The notes: generated from the letters alone by a model not told the origin. A DNA stretch of 64,000 nt from Mycobacterium sp. ACS1612 (GCF_001667505.1 NZ_LZHZ01000023.1:20861-84860); one strand, 5' to 3'. Numbered from the stretch's first letter, positions 36,917 through 44,797 are shown. Numbers and translations: made by a program.

Positions 36917-38329
36917 TTAGCCAGCCAGGCTGCTGGCCCTCAGCACCGCGCACAGCGCTTCCACCGCGGCGGCGAACGCGTGCTCGGACGGTGCGGCGAA
37001 GCCGACGACGATCCCGTCGCGATCGGGCACGTCCCGGCCGGCCAGCGGATGGCGCATCCGTGACAGCCCTTGTAGCGCGATGCCTGCCTCCCCGGCCCGG
37101 CGCAGCACCTCGGGTTCGCTGCCGTCGGGAAGGGTCAACAGCACGTTGACGCCTGCGGACAGGCCGCTGATCTCGACGTCGAAGCCGGTCAGCGCCTCGA
37201 CAAGAGCGTCGCGGCGCCGCCGGTAACGCACCCGCATCTTGCGGATGTGGCGGTCGTACTGGCCACTGCTGATGAAGTCAGCCATGGCGAGCTGGCTGAT
37301 CGCGTCGACGTAGAACTGATGCCCGCCCCCGGCCTCGATGACCGGTTCGATGAGGTCCTCCGGCAGCGCCATCCAGCCGATCCGCAAAGTCTGCGACAGG
37401 GCCTTGCTCGCCGATCCCATGTATGCGACGTGGTCGGGGTCCAGCGCCTGCAGCGCGCCGATCGGCTGCCGGTCGTATCGGAACTCGCCGTCGTAGTCGT
37501 CGTCGAAGATGTAGCCCCCGGTGCGCTGCGCCCATTCGACGACGGCCGTGCGCCGCACCGGATGCAGTGCGACGCCCTGCGGGTTGTGATGGGCCGGGGT
37601 GAGCAGCACCGCAGGGACGTCGAGTGCATCGAGATCGCTTACCACGGCGCCGTTTTCGTCAAGGCCGATCGGCACGGTCGATACCCCGAGGGCGGCGATG
37701 GCGTCGCGGAAGATGTGCAGCGCGTAGGCCTCAACGGCGATCGGTCCGCCGACGGCGCGCGCCAGCAGTTCGATCGCATGCCGGACACCGGCGCAGATCA
37801 CGATGGCCTCCGCCGAGGTGCGCACGCCGCGGGCCCGGGTGAGGTATTCGGCGAGGGCGTCGCGAAGTTCGGGCCGCCCGCGCGGATCACTCATCCGCAG
37901 CGCATCTGTGGGCGCGTTGGTCAGAGCCCTGCGGGTCGCGGCCACCCATGCGGCGCGCGGAAACTCCGACACATCGGGGGAACCGGGCATCAGGTTGTGG
38001 GTCGGGACGACGCGGACACCGCGAGAGATCGCGGGCGTGTCAGTGCCTCCGACGTTGACCACCCATGTACCCGTGCCCTGCCTGGATGCGAGCCATCCTT
38101 CTGCGACCAGTTCGGCGTACGCCTCGGCCACGGTGTTGCGGGCCAATCCGAGGTCGGCGGCCAGGGTGCGCGACGGCGGCAGCATCGTGCCGGGTGCCAG
38201 GCGCCCGGCACGGACGGCGTCACGCAGGGCGGTGAGCAGCAGTTCCCGCGCGCCCCGGGCGCCGGGAGTGATGGGCGGCCCAAGATCGAGGTGGAGATCA
38301 CGCCTCCCAGAATTGGCCCACGATTCCAT
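36917..38329 (-). CDS. MocR-type regulator: GntR DNA-binding domain fused to aminotransferase fold
   Basis: 470-residue MocR/PdxR-class regulator. N-terminal winged helix ~15-85 (ELLLTALRDAVRAGRLAPG, LPPSRTLAADLGLARNTVAE), then a class I aminotransferase-like domain with LTPAHHNPQGV, FDDDYDGEFRYDR and the PLP-lysine in YMGSASKALSQTLRIGWM. Such proteins often control a divergent gene in response to PLP or amino compounds; here the divergent neighbours are the two AhpD-like genes, 49 bases away. The ATG at 38329 begins right before the winged helix; the frame runs 33 codons further, over the shared promoter, and is rejected. The effector is unknown. Confidence 0.87.
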   Translation of the reverse strand: MESWANSGRRDLHLDLGPPITPGARGARELLLTALRDAVRAGRLAPGTMLPPSRTLAADLGLARNTVAEAYAELVAEGWLASRQGTGTWVVNVGGTDTPAISRGVRVVPTHNLMPGSPDVSEFPRAAWVAATRRALTNAPTDALRMSDPRGRPELRDALAEYLTRARGVRTSAEAIVICAGVRHAIELLARAVGGPIAVEAYALHIFRDAIAALGVSTVPIGLDENGAVVSDLDALDVPAVLLTPAHHNPQGVALHPVRRTAVVEWAQRTGGYIFDDDYDGEFRYDRQPIGALQALDPDHVAYMGSASKALSQTLRIGWMALPEDLIEPVIEAGGGHQFYVDAISQLAMADFISSGQYDRHIRKMRVRYRRRRDALVEALTGFDVEISGLSAGVNVLLTLPDGSEPEVLRRAGEAGIALQGLSRMRHPLAGRDVPDRDGIVVGFAAPSEHAFAAAVEALCAVLRASSLAG

Positions 38330-38365
38330 AGCTGGATTGAACCATGTTTGTGGGACTTTGACGGT

Positions 38366-38371
38366 TAATGT
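38366..38371 (+). promoter_or_regulatory. -10 element for the AhpD-like gene pair
   Basis: TAATGT matches TANNNT and stands seven bases before the ATG at 38379, so the transcript is probably leaderless. It lies in the 49-base divergent spacer with the MocR gene, where the MocR operator would also be expected. Confidence 0.5.
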
Positions 38372-38378
38372 CGACGGT

Positions 38379-38855
38379 ATGACGACAACATCGGAGACAC
38401 TGGACAACCTGCCAACGAGCCGGCTCAAGATCTACAAGACGTCGCCGGAGCTTTACGACGCGATGATGGCGCTGAGCACCGCGGCCGCCAAGGACGTCGA
38501 ACCGGAACTCGGCGAGCTGATCAAGATCCGCGCCTCGCAGATCAACCACTGCGCGTTCTGCCTCGACATGCACACGCGCGACGCCCGCAAGCACGGTGTC
38601 AGCGACCAGAAGCTGGACGTGCTGGCGGCCTGGGAAGAGGCCGGGGACCTGTTCACCGAGCGTGAGCGCGCAGCGCTGGCGCTGACCGAGGCCGTCACCG
38701 AACTCGGCAACGGCCATGTCCCCGATGACGTGTATGCAAGGGCCGCAGCGGTTTTCACCGAACGTGAGCTGGGCCAGGTGATTGCGATGGCGGTCACCAT
38801 CAACGCGTGGAACCGCATCAACGTGACCATTCGCCTGGAACCGCCGCGCCGATGA
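38379..38855 (+). CDS. Carboxymuconolactone decarboxylase (AhpD-like) family protein, copy 1
   Basis: 158-residue all-helical AhpD-like protein. The redox motif CxxC is in RASQINHCAFCLDMHTRDA; LIKIRASQ and VIAMAVTINAWNRINV are typical of the alkylhydroperoxidase D core. Such proteins reduce peroxides through the CxxC pair with an oxidoreductase partner. The ATG at 38379 gives MTTTSETLDNLPTSRLKIYK; the frame extends far upstream through the regulator gene and that part is not coding. It overlaps copy 2 by 4 bases and is probably under the divergent MocR regulator. Confidence 0.88.
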   Translation: MTTTSETLDNLPTSRLKIYKTSPELYDAMMALSTAAAKDVEPELGELIKIRASQINHCAFCLDMHTRDARKHGVSDQKLDVLAAWEEAGDLFTERERAALALTEAVTELGNGHVPDDVYARAAAVFTERELGQVIAMAVTINAWNRINVTIRLEPPRR

Positions 38856-39295
38856 GCCGCCGGATCAACCTCAACCGGGTATCGCCCGAGGTGTACGAGG
38901 CGATGGTGACGCTGAACGCCGCGGCGGCCAAGGATCTCCGTCCGGATCTAGCCGAGCTGATCAAGATTCGCGCATCGCAGATGAACCACTGCGCGTTCTG
39001 CCTTGACATGCACAGCACCGACGCCCGCAAGCGCGGGATCAACGAGCAGAAGTTGACGCTGTTGCCCGCTTGGCAGGAGGCCGAGGGCGTCTACTCCGAG
39101 CAGGAGCAGGCGGCGCTGGCGCTGACGGAGGAGATGACCGATCTCGCCCGTCATCATGTCTCCGACCAGGTGTATGCCCGTGCGGCAGCGGCATTCTCGG
39201 AACGTGAGCTGGGTCAGGTGATCGCGATGGCGCTGACCATCAACGCCTGGAACCGCATCGGGGTGACCACACGCCTGCCGCTGCCCAAGCACTAG
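38852..39295 (+). CDS. Carboxymuconolactone decarboxylase (AhpD-like) family protein, copy 2
   Basis: 147 residues, clearly a tandem duplicate of the gene before it: both share LIKIRASQ, the HCAFCLDMH redox motif, ERELGQVIAMA and TINAWNRI. The CxxC is intact, so both copies may be active. It starts at ATG 38852 within the stop of copy 1 (ATGA overlap) and ends tail to tail with the PAP2 gene in a shared CTAG. The two copies differ mostly in the N-terminal 15 residues and around the loop after the redox motif, which might reflect different partners. Confidence 0.88.
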   Translation: MSRRINLNRVSPEVYEAMVTLNAAAAKDLRPDLAELIKIRASQMNHCAFCLDMHSTDARKRGINEQKLTLLPAWQEAEGVYSEQEQAALALTEEMTDLARHHVSDQVYARAAAAFSERELGQVIAMALTINAWNRIGVTTRLPLPKH

Positions 39296-39936
39296 GGCGG
39301 GTGAGGTTTCCGGGCGGGTAACAGCGCCGCCGCGGCGAAGACCGCGCTGCACCCGAGGAACACCCCGCCCAAGGTGTCCGAGAACCAGTGGACGCCGAGG
39401 TAGATGCGCGTCGCGGCAACGACCGCGGCGACGACGGCGATGCCGAGCCAGACGAGGAAATGGCGGGGCTTCGCCCCGAACGCGATCGCCGCGACGCCCA
39501 ACAGCGACACCGCCGCGGAGACGTGGCCGGACGGGAAGGTGTGTTCGGTGAGATGAGCTGAGCCAACTGGATGGGCGGCCGTGATGATCTGCTTGCCGAC
39601 AGTGCTGCCGACCCCCACCAACCCGACCGTCGCAATCACCACGATCCCGGTCCACGCCGATCGGCGCACGACGGCGCTGACCAACGCGACCGCCAGCGTC
39701 GCGGGCACGACGAAATTCGGCGACCCGATCTGGGTCAGCGTCAGCGCGACCTTCGTCCGCTCCGGCGCGACGTGCGGATGCACGCGCGCAGCGACCGCAC
39801 CGTCGAGCCAGACCGCATCGCCGCCTTCGCGGATGTTGTAGGCCACGGCCAGAAGCAACGCGAAGAAGATCACCGACGCCATCAAACATATCGATGACCG
39901 CAGCCAGAACGGCAGCGGAGGCGGACGATCGGTCAC
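39292..39936 (-). CDS. PAP2-family membrane phosphatase
   Basis: 214-residue six-helix membrane protein of the phosphatidic acid phosphatase 2 superfamily. The signature reads KQIITAAHP (motif 1, usually K-x6-RP), FPSGHVSAA (motif 2) and RIYLGVHWFSDTLGG (motif 3) with catalytic His. The replacement of Arg by His in motif 1 is unusual but does occur in the superfamily. Likely substrates are lipid phosphates or polyprenyl pyrophosphates; in a cell-wall locus decaprenyl phosphate recycling is attractive but unproven. It ends in the CTAG shared with the AhpD-like gene and starts 32 bases from the divergent kinase-like gene. Confidence 0.85.
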   Translation of the reverse strand: MTDRPPPLPFWLRSSICLMASVIFFALLLAVAYNIREGGDAVWLDGAVAARVHPHVAPERTKVALTLTQIGSPNFVVPATLAVALVSAVVRRSAWTGIVVIATVGLVGVGSTVGKQIITAAHPVGSAHLTEHTFPSGHVSAAVSLLGVAAIAFGAKPRHFLVWLGIAVVAAVVAATRIYLGVHWFSDTLGGVFLGCSAVFAAAALLPARKPHPP

Positions 39937-39968
39937 GGCGACAGTTTGCCGTATGTGATGGTCGAGGG

Positions 39969-40697
39969 GTGCGAACCCGATCCGGTGCCGACGTATTCAT
40001 CGACGGCGATGTCGTCTACAAGGTGCACCGGCCCGGTACCGATCCGCGTGCGCTGGCGACCCGTCTTCGCATCGCGGCGGGGTCGGCTTCGTTGTTGGCG
40101 CCGCTCGACGTGACGCCCGAGCGGGTCGGCATGCGTTGGCGCACCCGCTGGCCGAGGGTGGAAACCGTTGTGCGGCAACCGGAATGCGCGCCATGGGCGG
40201 ACGCCGGACGGCTGCTGGCGCAGCTGCACAGCGAACCCGTGGCGGCCCGGCTGCCGCACGGCTGGCCACAGCGGCTACGACGCATGCTGCGTGCCACCGA
40301 TGACGACGTCGTCCGGCGGGCGGCGGCCGAATTGCCTACCGAGGCGTGGCGGGCAGGTTCACCGGACCGGCCGTCGACGTTGGTGCACGGTGACTGGCAC
40401 CTCGGTCAGTTGGGCAGGCGGGCCGGATCGTGGCTGCTGATCGACGTCGACGACCTCGGGGTCGGCGATCCGGCATGGGACCTCGCCAGGCCCTCGGGAT
40501 TCTGGGCCGCGGGCCTCATCCCCGACGTCGACTGGGCCGCGTTCCTTCAGGCTTACCGCGAGGCCGGTGGTTGCGCGCTGCCACCCGGTGACCCGTGGCC
40601 GGTGCTCGAACCGTTCGCTCGCGCCGCTGTCGTGCAGGCCGCCGCGCATTATCCCGACGACGAGATGCTGCGCGCCGCATGTGAGCGGATGCGCTAG
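39969..40697 (+). CDS. Aminoglycoside phosphotransferase (APH)-fold family protein
   Basis: ~242-residue kinase-like protein. Phosphotransfer motifs are present: TLVHGDWHLGQLG (Brenner motif with catalytic Asp) and LLIDVDDLGVGDPAWDLARP (metal-binding Asp). The N-lobe lysine may be in VVYKVHRPG. The GTG at 39969 (VRTRSGADVF) is preferred; a start at 39894 would overlap the divergent PAP2 gene by over 40 bases. APH-fold proteins of this size act on small molecules as varied as aminoglycosides, choline, homoserine and maltose; no substrate is indicated. It ends in a CTAG shared with the zinc-ribbon gene. Confidence 0.78.
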   Translation: MRTRSGADVFIDGDVVYKVHRPGTDPRALATRLRIAAGSASLLAPLDVTPERVGMRWRTRWPRVETVVRQPECAPWADAGRLLAQLHSEPVAARLPHGWPQRLRRMLRATDDDVVRRAAAELPTEAWRAGSPDRPSTLVHGDWHLGQLGRRAGSWLLIDVDDLGVGDPAWDLARPSGFWAAGLIPDVDWAAFLQAYREAGGCALPPGDPWPVLEPFARAAVVQAAAHYPDDEMLRAACERMR

Positions 40698-41017
40698 CTG
40701 GAGAAAAACAGGCGGCCGAATCCCTGCTTGCGGTAGTACCTGTTGCCGCGATGGCCCCAGCCCGGTCCGTAGTCGTAGCCGTGCTGGGCGGGCGGCGGTG
40801 GCGGGGGAGCAGCCTGCACGAACCGGTTCTCCATTTGGGTGAGCGCCTCGAGTTCGCCGAAGTCGAGGAAGATGCCGCGGCAGGTGTCGCACTGCTCGAG
40901 GTGGATGCCGTTGCGCTCGTAAGTCTTCATGACGCCTGCGCACTTCGGGCACAGCAGCGTGTTCCCCACGCCGGGGGACGGAGTGGACTTCGGTGGCTCG
41001 TATGGCGGGATGCTCAT
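40694..41017 (-). CDS. Zinc-ribbon (TFIIB-type) small protein
   Basis: 107 residues. A compact zf-TFIIB domain: LLCPKCAGVMKTYERNGIHL then EQCDTCRGIFLDFGELEAL, giving four zinc cysteines. The rest is a proline run (APPPPPPPAQ) and a Gly/Tyr/Arg-rich tail (YDYGPGWGHRGNRYYRKQGF). Proteins like this are common beside actinobacterial genes but have no assigned role. The ATG overlaps the TetR gene stop (ATGA), so both are in one transcript; the stop shares CTAG with the kinase-like gene. Confidence 0.8.
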   Translation of the reverse strand: MSIPPYEPPKSTPSPGVGNTLLCPKCAGVMKTYERNGIHLEQCDTCRGIFLDFGELEALTQMENRFVQAAPPPPPPAQHGYDYGPGWGHRGNRYYRKQGFGRLFFSS

Positions 41018-41640
41018 ACGTCCTCAACGGTCGAGCATCCTGTGAAGTGCCTGGGACCCGTGAGGTAACGCTGCACCGTCGGGCCGACCCATTCCACGAG
41101 TTCGTCGACGCCGGCCGACGCCATCGGCTCGATCCTCAATTGGTAGCGCGCGAACGCCAGCCCCATCAAATGCGACGCGACGAGTTCGACACGCAGCACC
41201 GCATCGTCGACGCCGAACTCCGACGCCACCCGACCTGCGACCGGGCCGGCCAACGTGTCGTGAAGTAGCTGGCGCGCCAACGGTTGATCCGCCGCCGAGC
41301 GCCACACCGTCAACAGCGGTTCGAAGGTGTCGCCCTCGTCCCAACGTTCGATGAATCGCCGGACCAGGCGCACACCGATGTCGTCGCGGCCGTCCTCGAG
41401 CAGGGCGGGCAACTGGTGCAGCGGATGCTCGGGGACGTCGATCACCGCCGCGGCGAACAACCCCTCCTTGTTGCCGAAGAAGTAGTACACCATCGCGACG
41501 TCGACCCCCGCGTCGCCGGCGATGCCGCGAACCGTGGCGTTCTCGTAGCCGCGCTTGAAGTGTTCGCGAGCCACTTCGAGGATGCGCTGCTTGCTCAGCT
41601 GGCCCGTCCGCCACCTGCCGGTTTTCCGGCTCTCCGTCAT
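41014..41640 (-). CDS. TetR-family transcriptional regulator
   Basis: 208 residues. N-terminal helix-turn-helix at ~18-62: ILEVAREHFKRGYENATVRG, then IAGDAGVDVAMVYYFFGNKE, followed by GLFAAAV, the classic TetR transition. The C-terminal ligand domain ends YLTGPRHFTGCSTVEDV. It is divergent from a methyltransferase-like gene, and two 18-bp near-palindromes with the same sequence pattern lie in the 92-base spacer. That arrangement predicts repression of both directions. The ligand is unknown. Confidence 0.9.
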   Translation of the reverse strand: MTESRKTGRWRTGQLSKQRILEVAREHFKRGYENATVRGIAGDAGVDVAMVYYFFGNKEGLFAAAVIDVPEHPLHQLPALLEDGRDDIGVRLVRRFIERWDEGDTFEPLLTVWRSAADQPLARQLLHDTLAGPVAGRVASEFGVDDAVLRVELVASHLMGLAFARYQLRIEPMASAGVDELVEWVGPTVQRYLTGPRHFTGCSTVEDV

Positions 41641-41653
41641 GGGGAGCAGCGTA

Positions 41654-41671
41654 CTTCAACAACCGTTGACG
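41654..41671. promoter_or_regulatory. Putative TetR operator, site 1
   Basis: CTTCAACAACCGTTGACG, an 18-bp imperfect palindrome 14 bases from the TetR start codon. It repeats site 2 at 41700 with 14 of 18 bases identical, 46 bases apart. Repeated palindromes between a TetR gene and a divergent gene are the normal autoregulatory layout. Confidence 0.6.
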
Positions 41672-41699
41672 TTTATTGGCCCCGAAGCGTAGCGTGCTT

Positions 41700-41717
41700 C
41701 TTCAGCGACCGTTGAAG
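41700..41717. promoter_or_regulatory. Putative TetR operator, site 2
   Basis: CTTCAGCGACCGTTGAAG, with perfect outer arms CTTCA/TGAAG and inner CG/CG. It reaches into the ribosome binding site (GAAGGAGG, 41715-41722) of the divergent gene, so binding here would block transcription through the leader of that gene. Confidence 0.6.
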
Positions 41718-41732
41718 AAGGAGGCTCTCGAA

Positions 41733-42251
41733 ATGACACGTCGACGGCTGTGGTGGCGGCATCTGCTTTCGGTGCTGTTGGCGCCGGTGATGATGACGGT
41801 CTTCATCCCGTGGGCCATCGCGGCGGCCACCGGCGTCTCAGCGCCGGACCTGAGCACCGCCAAGGGATTGGCGCTCGCCACCGGGGGCGGCCTGTTGATC
41901 GCCGCGGGCCTCGCCATGTTGGTATGGACCGTGGTGCTGTTCGACCGGGTCGGTGAGGGCACGCTGGCCATCGGCTCACCGGTGAAACTGGTCGTCCGCG
42001 GCCCGTATCGCTACGTCCGCAACCCGATGATGACGGGCGTGTTCGCCATTCAAATCGGCATCGCGATCGTCTTCGCGTCGCCTTGGCTGTTGGGCTGGTT
42101 CGCGTTCTTCTTCACCTGCGTGCTGATCGCGATCCGGACCGTCGAGGAGCCGCACTTGTGCAAGCGCTTCGGGGCCGACTACGACGAATACCGGCGTCAC
42201 GTTCCCCGATGGATTCCCCGACCCACGGCGTGGGAACCGAGTCGCGTCTAG
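41733..42251 (+). CDS. Isoprenylcysteine carboxyl methyltransferase-like membrane protein
   Basis: 172 residues with about four membrane spans. The PEMT/ICMT signature is RGPYRYVRNPMMTGVFAIQIG near residue 90 and VEEPHLCKRFGADYDEYRRHVPRWIPR at the end, where the FGADYDEYRRHVPRW pattern closes the SAM pocket. Such bacterial enzymes methylate lipids or small hydrophobic molecules; the substrate is unknown. AAGGAGG eight to nine bases before ATG 41733 is a strong ribosome binding site. It is divergent from a TetR gene with two operator-like sites and probably TetR-controlled. The stop shares CTAG with wzm. Confidence 0.82.
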   Translation: MTRRRLWWRHLLSVLLAPVMMTVFIPWAIAAATGVSAPDLSTAKGLALATGGGLLIAAGLAMLVWTVVLFDRVGEGTLAIGSPVKLVVRGPYRYVRNPMMTGVFAIQIGIAIVFASPWLLGWFAFFFTCVLIAIRTVEEPHLCKRFGADYDEYRRHVPRWIPRPTAWEPSRV

Positions 42252-43078
42252 ACCCAGTACGGCACGCGCGCGCGGTACTGGCGCATCGCCAACGCGGCGA
42301 ACATCCAGCCGACCACGGTCAGCACGATCACCACCACCCAGTGGTGCAACTCCTGATCGGCGCCGAGCAACGGCGCCCGGACGATGTCGAGGTAATGCAG
42401 CAGAGGATTAAGCTCGACGATCCTGGCGTAGGAGCCCGCACCCTGCTGCTGCAAGGTCGACTCGTTCCAAATGATCGGCGTCATGAAGAACAACAACTGC
42501 ACGAGGCTGAACAACAGCGGGCTGATGTCGCGATAGCGGGTGGCCAGAATGCCGAAACAGATTGACACCCAGACCATGTTCAGCACGATCAGGCCGAGCG
42601 CGGGGATGACGGCGAGGTCGGTCCACTTCCACGGCTTGGGGAAGATGATCGCGATCGCGACGAAGATGATGATGTTGTGCGCGAACAGGATCACCTGCCG
42701 CCACACCAACCGGTAGACATGCACGCTCAGTGGCGTCGGAAGTTGTTTGATCAGGCCCTCATTGGCGACGAACACCTCGGCGCCTTCCAGGATCGAGGCA
42801 TTGATCAGGTTCCAGATGATGAGGCCAAGCGTGACGTAGGGCAGATGCTCAGCAAGCGGAAGCTTGAACAGTTTCGAGTACAGCAGGCCCATGGCGATTG
42901 CCGTGGCGCCGGTGGCGATCGTGATCCAGAACGGGCCAAGCACCGAACGCCGGTAACGCTGCTTGATGTCCTGCCAGCCCAGGTGCAGCCACAGCTCACG
43001 CTTGCCGAATCCGGCGACAAGATCGCCCCATGCGCGGCTCATCGTGCGCGACCGCGCTGCCGCGTCGGTGAACGTCAC
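42248..43078 (-). CDS. wzm: Galactan export ABC transporter permease (Wzm, Rv3783 type)
   Basis: 276-residue ABC-2 permease with six membrane spans. With Wzt it moves lipid-linked galactan across the plasma membrane. Family features: ELWLHLGWQDIKQRYRRSVL amphipathic gate helix, GPFWITIATGATAIAMGLLY, FFMTPIIWNESTLQ and ending RQYRARVPYWV. The GTG at 43078 overlaps the glfT1 stop (GTGA) and gives a length close to the M. tuberculosis protein (~280); an upstream in-frame ATG at 43192 lies inside glfT1 and is rejected. The order wzt-glfT1-wzm on the minus strand matches Rv3781-Rv3783. Confidence 0.92.
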   Translation of the reverse strand: MTFTDAAARSRTMSRAWGDLVAGFGKRELWLHLGWQDIKQRYRRSVLGPFWITIATGATAIAMGLLYSKLFKLPLAEHLPYVTLGLIIWNLINASILEGAEVFVANEGLIKQLPTPLSVHVYRLVWRQVILFAHNIIIFVAIAIIFPKPWKWTDLAVIPALGLIVLNMVWVSICFGILATRYRDISPLLFSLVQLLFFMTPIIWNESTLQQQGAGSYARIVELNPLLHYLDIVRAPLLGADQELHHWVVVIVLTVVGWMFAALAMRQYRARVPYWV

Positions 43079-43974
43079 TGCGTCGGCCTCTCGAATCTTT
43101 CGCGGCGGCCCAGGCGCCGCAGCCGAATCCACTCCCACAGCCCTGCGGGGTCCCGCCGGGAGACCAGAAAATACCAGCCGAACCGGATCCATTCCTGTGG
43201 CAATAGTTTTCGCATACCAGGTTGTGACATCAGATAGCCACGGTTGCGGTAGGTGAAGAACCGCTTCGACGCGTCGTCGGGGTACTGCGTATGCATTCGC
43301 CCGCCGAGAATCGGCTTGAACTCGTCGCTGCCGTGCGGATGCAGGTAGACCGCGTTCAGGCAGGTCCCAAACGGCAGCCCGGAGCGCAGCAGCCGCCTGT
43401 GCACCTCCACCTCGTCGCCACGCACGAACAACCGAAGGTCAGGGACACCGACCGCTTCCAGCGTCGAAGCCCTGAACAACGCGCCGTTGAACAGCGATGC
43501 GATCCCCGGCAGCAGATCCTCGGTCCCTGTGCGCAATTCGCTTGCGCGTCGACGCCACACCAGTCCTCGGCGCAACGGGAAAGCCAGCCGTTGCGGATCC
43601 GCCATGTCGCACACCATCGGTGACACCTCTGCGAGCCGGTACGTCGAAGCGCACGCCAACAGAGTGCCCAGTACTTCGGAGTCGGCGGGCCGCCCGTCGT
43701 CGTCAGCCAGCCATACCCAGTCGGCGCCCAACGCGAGTGCATGCAACATGCCCAACGCGAAACCGCCTGCGCCGCCGAGGTTTCGGCGCGAACCGAGATA
43801 GGTCGATGCGATCGGTTGGGCGTTCACGATCTCGCGCACCCGCGGATCGTCGTCGTTGTCCACCACCACCAGATGGTCGGGCGTCCGCGTCTGCACGGAA
43901 ACGGACTCAAGCGACTTCGCCAGTTCGTCGGGGCGCCGATGCGTGACCACCACGGTGCACACGAATTCAGTCAT
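43075..43974 (-). CDS. glfT1: Galactofuranosyltransferase GlfT1
   Basis: GT2-family enzyme that adds the first two galactofuranose residues to the decaprenyl-PP-GlcNAc-Rha primer of arabinogalactan. 299 residues from ATG 43974 (MTEFVCTVVVTHRRP); earlier in-frame starts at 43998 and 44010 exist because of a small tandem duplication. Motifs: VVTHRRPDELAKSL, VVDNDDD, YLGSRRNLGGAGGFALGM and the metal-binding LADDDGRP, with FVRGDEVEVHRRLLR carrying the catalytic base region. It lies between wzt and wzm with short spacing, coupling galactan start and export. Confidence 0.93.
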   Translation of the reverse strand: MTEFVCTVVVTHRRPDELAKSLESVSVQTRTPDHLVVVDNDDDPRVREIVNAQPIASTYLGSRRNLGGAGGFALGMLHALALGADWVWLADDDGRPADSEVLGTLLACASTYRLAEVSPMVCDMADPQRLAFPLRRGLVWRRRASELRTGTEDLLPGIASLFNGALFRASTLEAVGVPDLRLFVRGDEVEVHRRLLRSGLPFGTCLNAVYLHPHGSDEFKPILGGRMHTQYPDDASKRFFTYRNRGYLMSQPGMRKLLPQEWIRFGWYFLVSRRDPAGLWEWIRLRRLGRRERFERPTQ

Positions 43975-44012
43975 GCGCGCGCTCACGGCCTCAGTCATGC
44001 GCCCGCTCACGG
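43967..44012. repeat. 24-bp tandem duplication at the wzt/glfT1 junction
   Basis: A 22-base block at 43967-43988 recurs at 43991-44012 with one mismatch (period 24). On the coding strand each unit ends GCGCATGACTGA, so the wzt stop and the glfT1 start region are both duplicated. The result is an extra in-frame ATG (43998) 24 bases before the likely glfT1 start. Confidence 0.85.
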
Positions 44013-44791
44013 GCGTTCTCTTCCAGCACCTCGCGAACGTGCCGCGCGGCGTCCGGCCCCTCGTAGGCGCCGACCACCTCCTCGATGCCGCCGGTCATCT
44101 TGACGGTGCCGTGGTCGATCCACATCGCGGTCTTGCACAGCCGCGCCAGGAACTCGTTGGAATGGCTTGCAAACACCAGGATTCCGGACCGCTCGACCAG
44201 ATTCTGCAGCCGCGTCTGGGCCTTCTTCAGGAAGTCGGCGTCCACCGCGCCGATACCCTCGTCGAGCAGCAGGATTTCGGGGTCGATGCTGGTGACTACG
44301 CCCATCGCCAACCGCACCCGCATGCCGGTCGAGTAGGTGCGCAGCGGCATCGACAGGTAATCGCCGAGTTCGGTGAACTCCGCGATCTCGTCGACCTTGG
44401 CCAGCATCTGTTTTCGCGTCTGGCCGAGGAACAACCCGCGGATGATGATGTTCTCGAAACCCGAGATCTCCGGATCCATGCCGACGCCGAGGTCGAACAC
44501 CGGCGCCACCCGACCGGTGACCGTGGCCACCCCGCGGGTGGGTTCGTAGATGCCGGACAGCAGCCGCAGCAGCGTCGACTTTCCGGCACCGTTGTGTCCG
44601 ACCAGCCCGACCCGGTCACCCAGTTCGAGCGACATCGTGATGTCGCGCAACGCCTCGATGACCACGACGTTGGACTCGTTGCGCCCGATCGCGCCGCCGG
44701 CCTTGCCGAGGAACGCCTTCTTCAGCGAGCGTGTCTTCGCGTCGAAGATCGGGAACTCCACCCACGCGTTGTGGGTCTCGATGTGGACCAC
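43991..44791 (-). CDS. wzt: Galactan export ABC transporter ATPase (Wzt, Rv3781 type)
   Basis: 266-residue nucleotide-binding subunit for lipid-linked galactan export. Walker A GLVGHNGAGKSTLLRLL, signature YSTGMRVRLAMG, Walker B PEILLLDEGIGAVD, switch His in VFASHSNEF. It has no C-terminal carbohydrate-binding domain as found in O-antigen Wzt of Gram-negatives, in line with mycobacterial members. The N-terminus VHIETHNAWVEFPIFDAKTR is characteristic of the mycobacterial protein. The GTG at 44791 follows the bpa stop by 6 bases. Confidence 0.92.
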   Translation of the reverse strand: MVHIETHNAWVEFPIFDAKTRSLKKAFLGKAGGAIGRNESNVVVIEALRDITMSLELGDRVGLVGHNGAGKSTLLRLLSGIYEPTRGVATVTGRVAPVFDLGVGMDPEISGFENIIIRGLFLGQTRKQMLAKVDEIAEFTELGDYLSMPLRTYSTGMRVRLAMGVVTSIDPEILLLDEGIGAVDADFLKKAQTRLQNLVERSGILVFASHSNEFLARLCKTAMWIDHGTVKMTGGIEEVVGAYEGPDAARHVREVLEENARERAHD

Positions 44792-44797
44792 GCTTGT

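Noticed and set aside
37803..38378. Upstream extension of the first AhpD-like gene
   Set aside because: It runs antisense through the MocR gene and across the shared promoter; the ATG at 38379 gives the family-length protein and has a -10 element.
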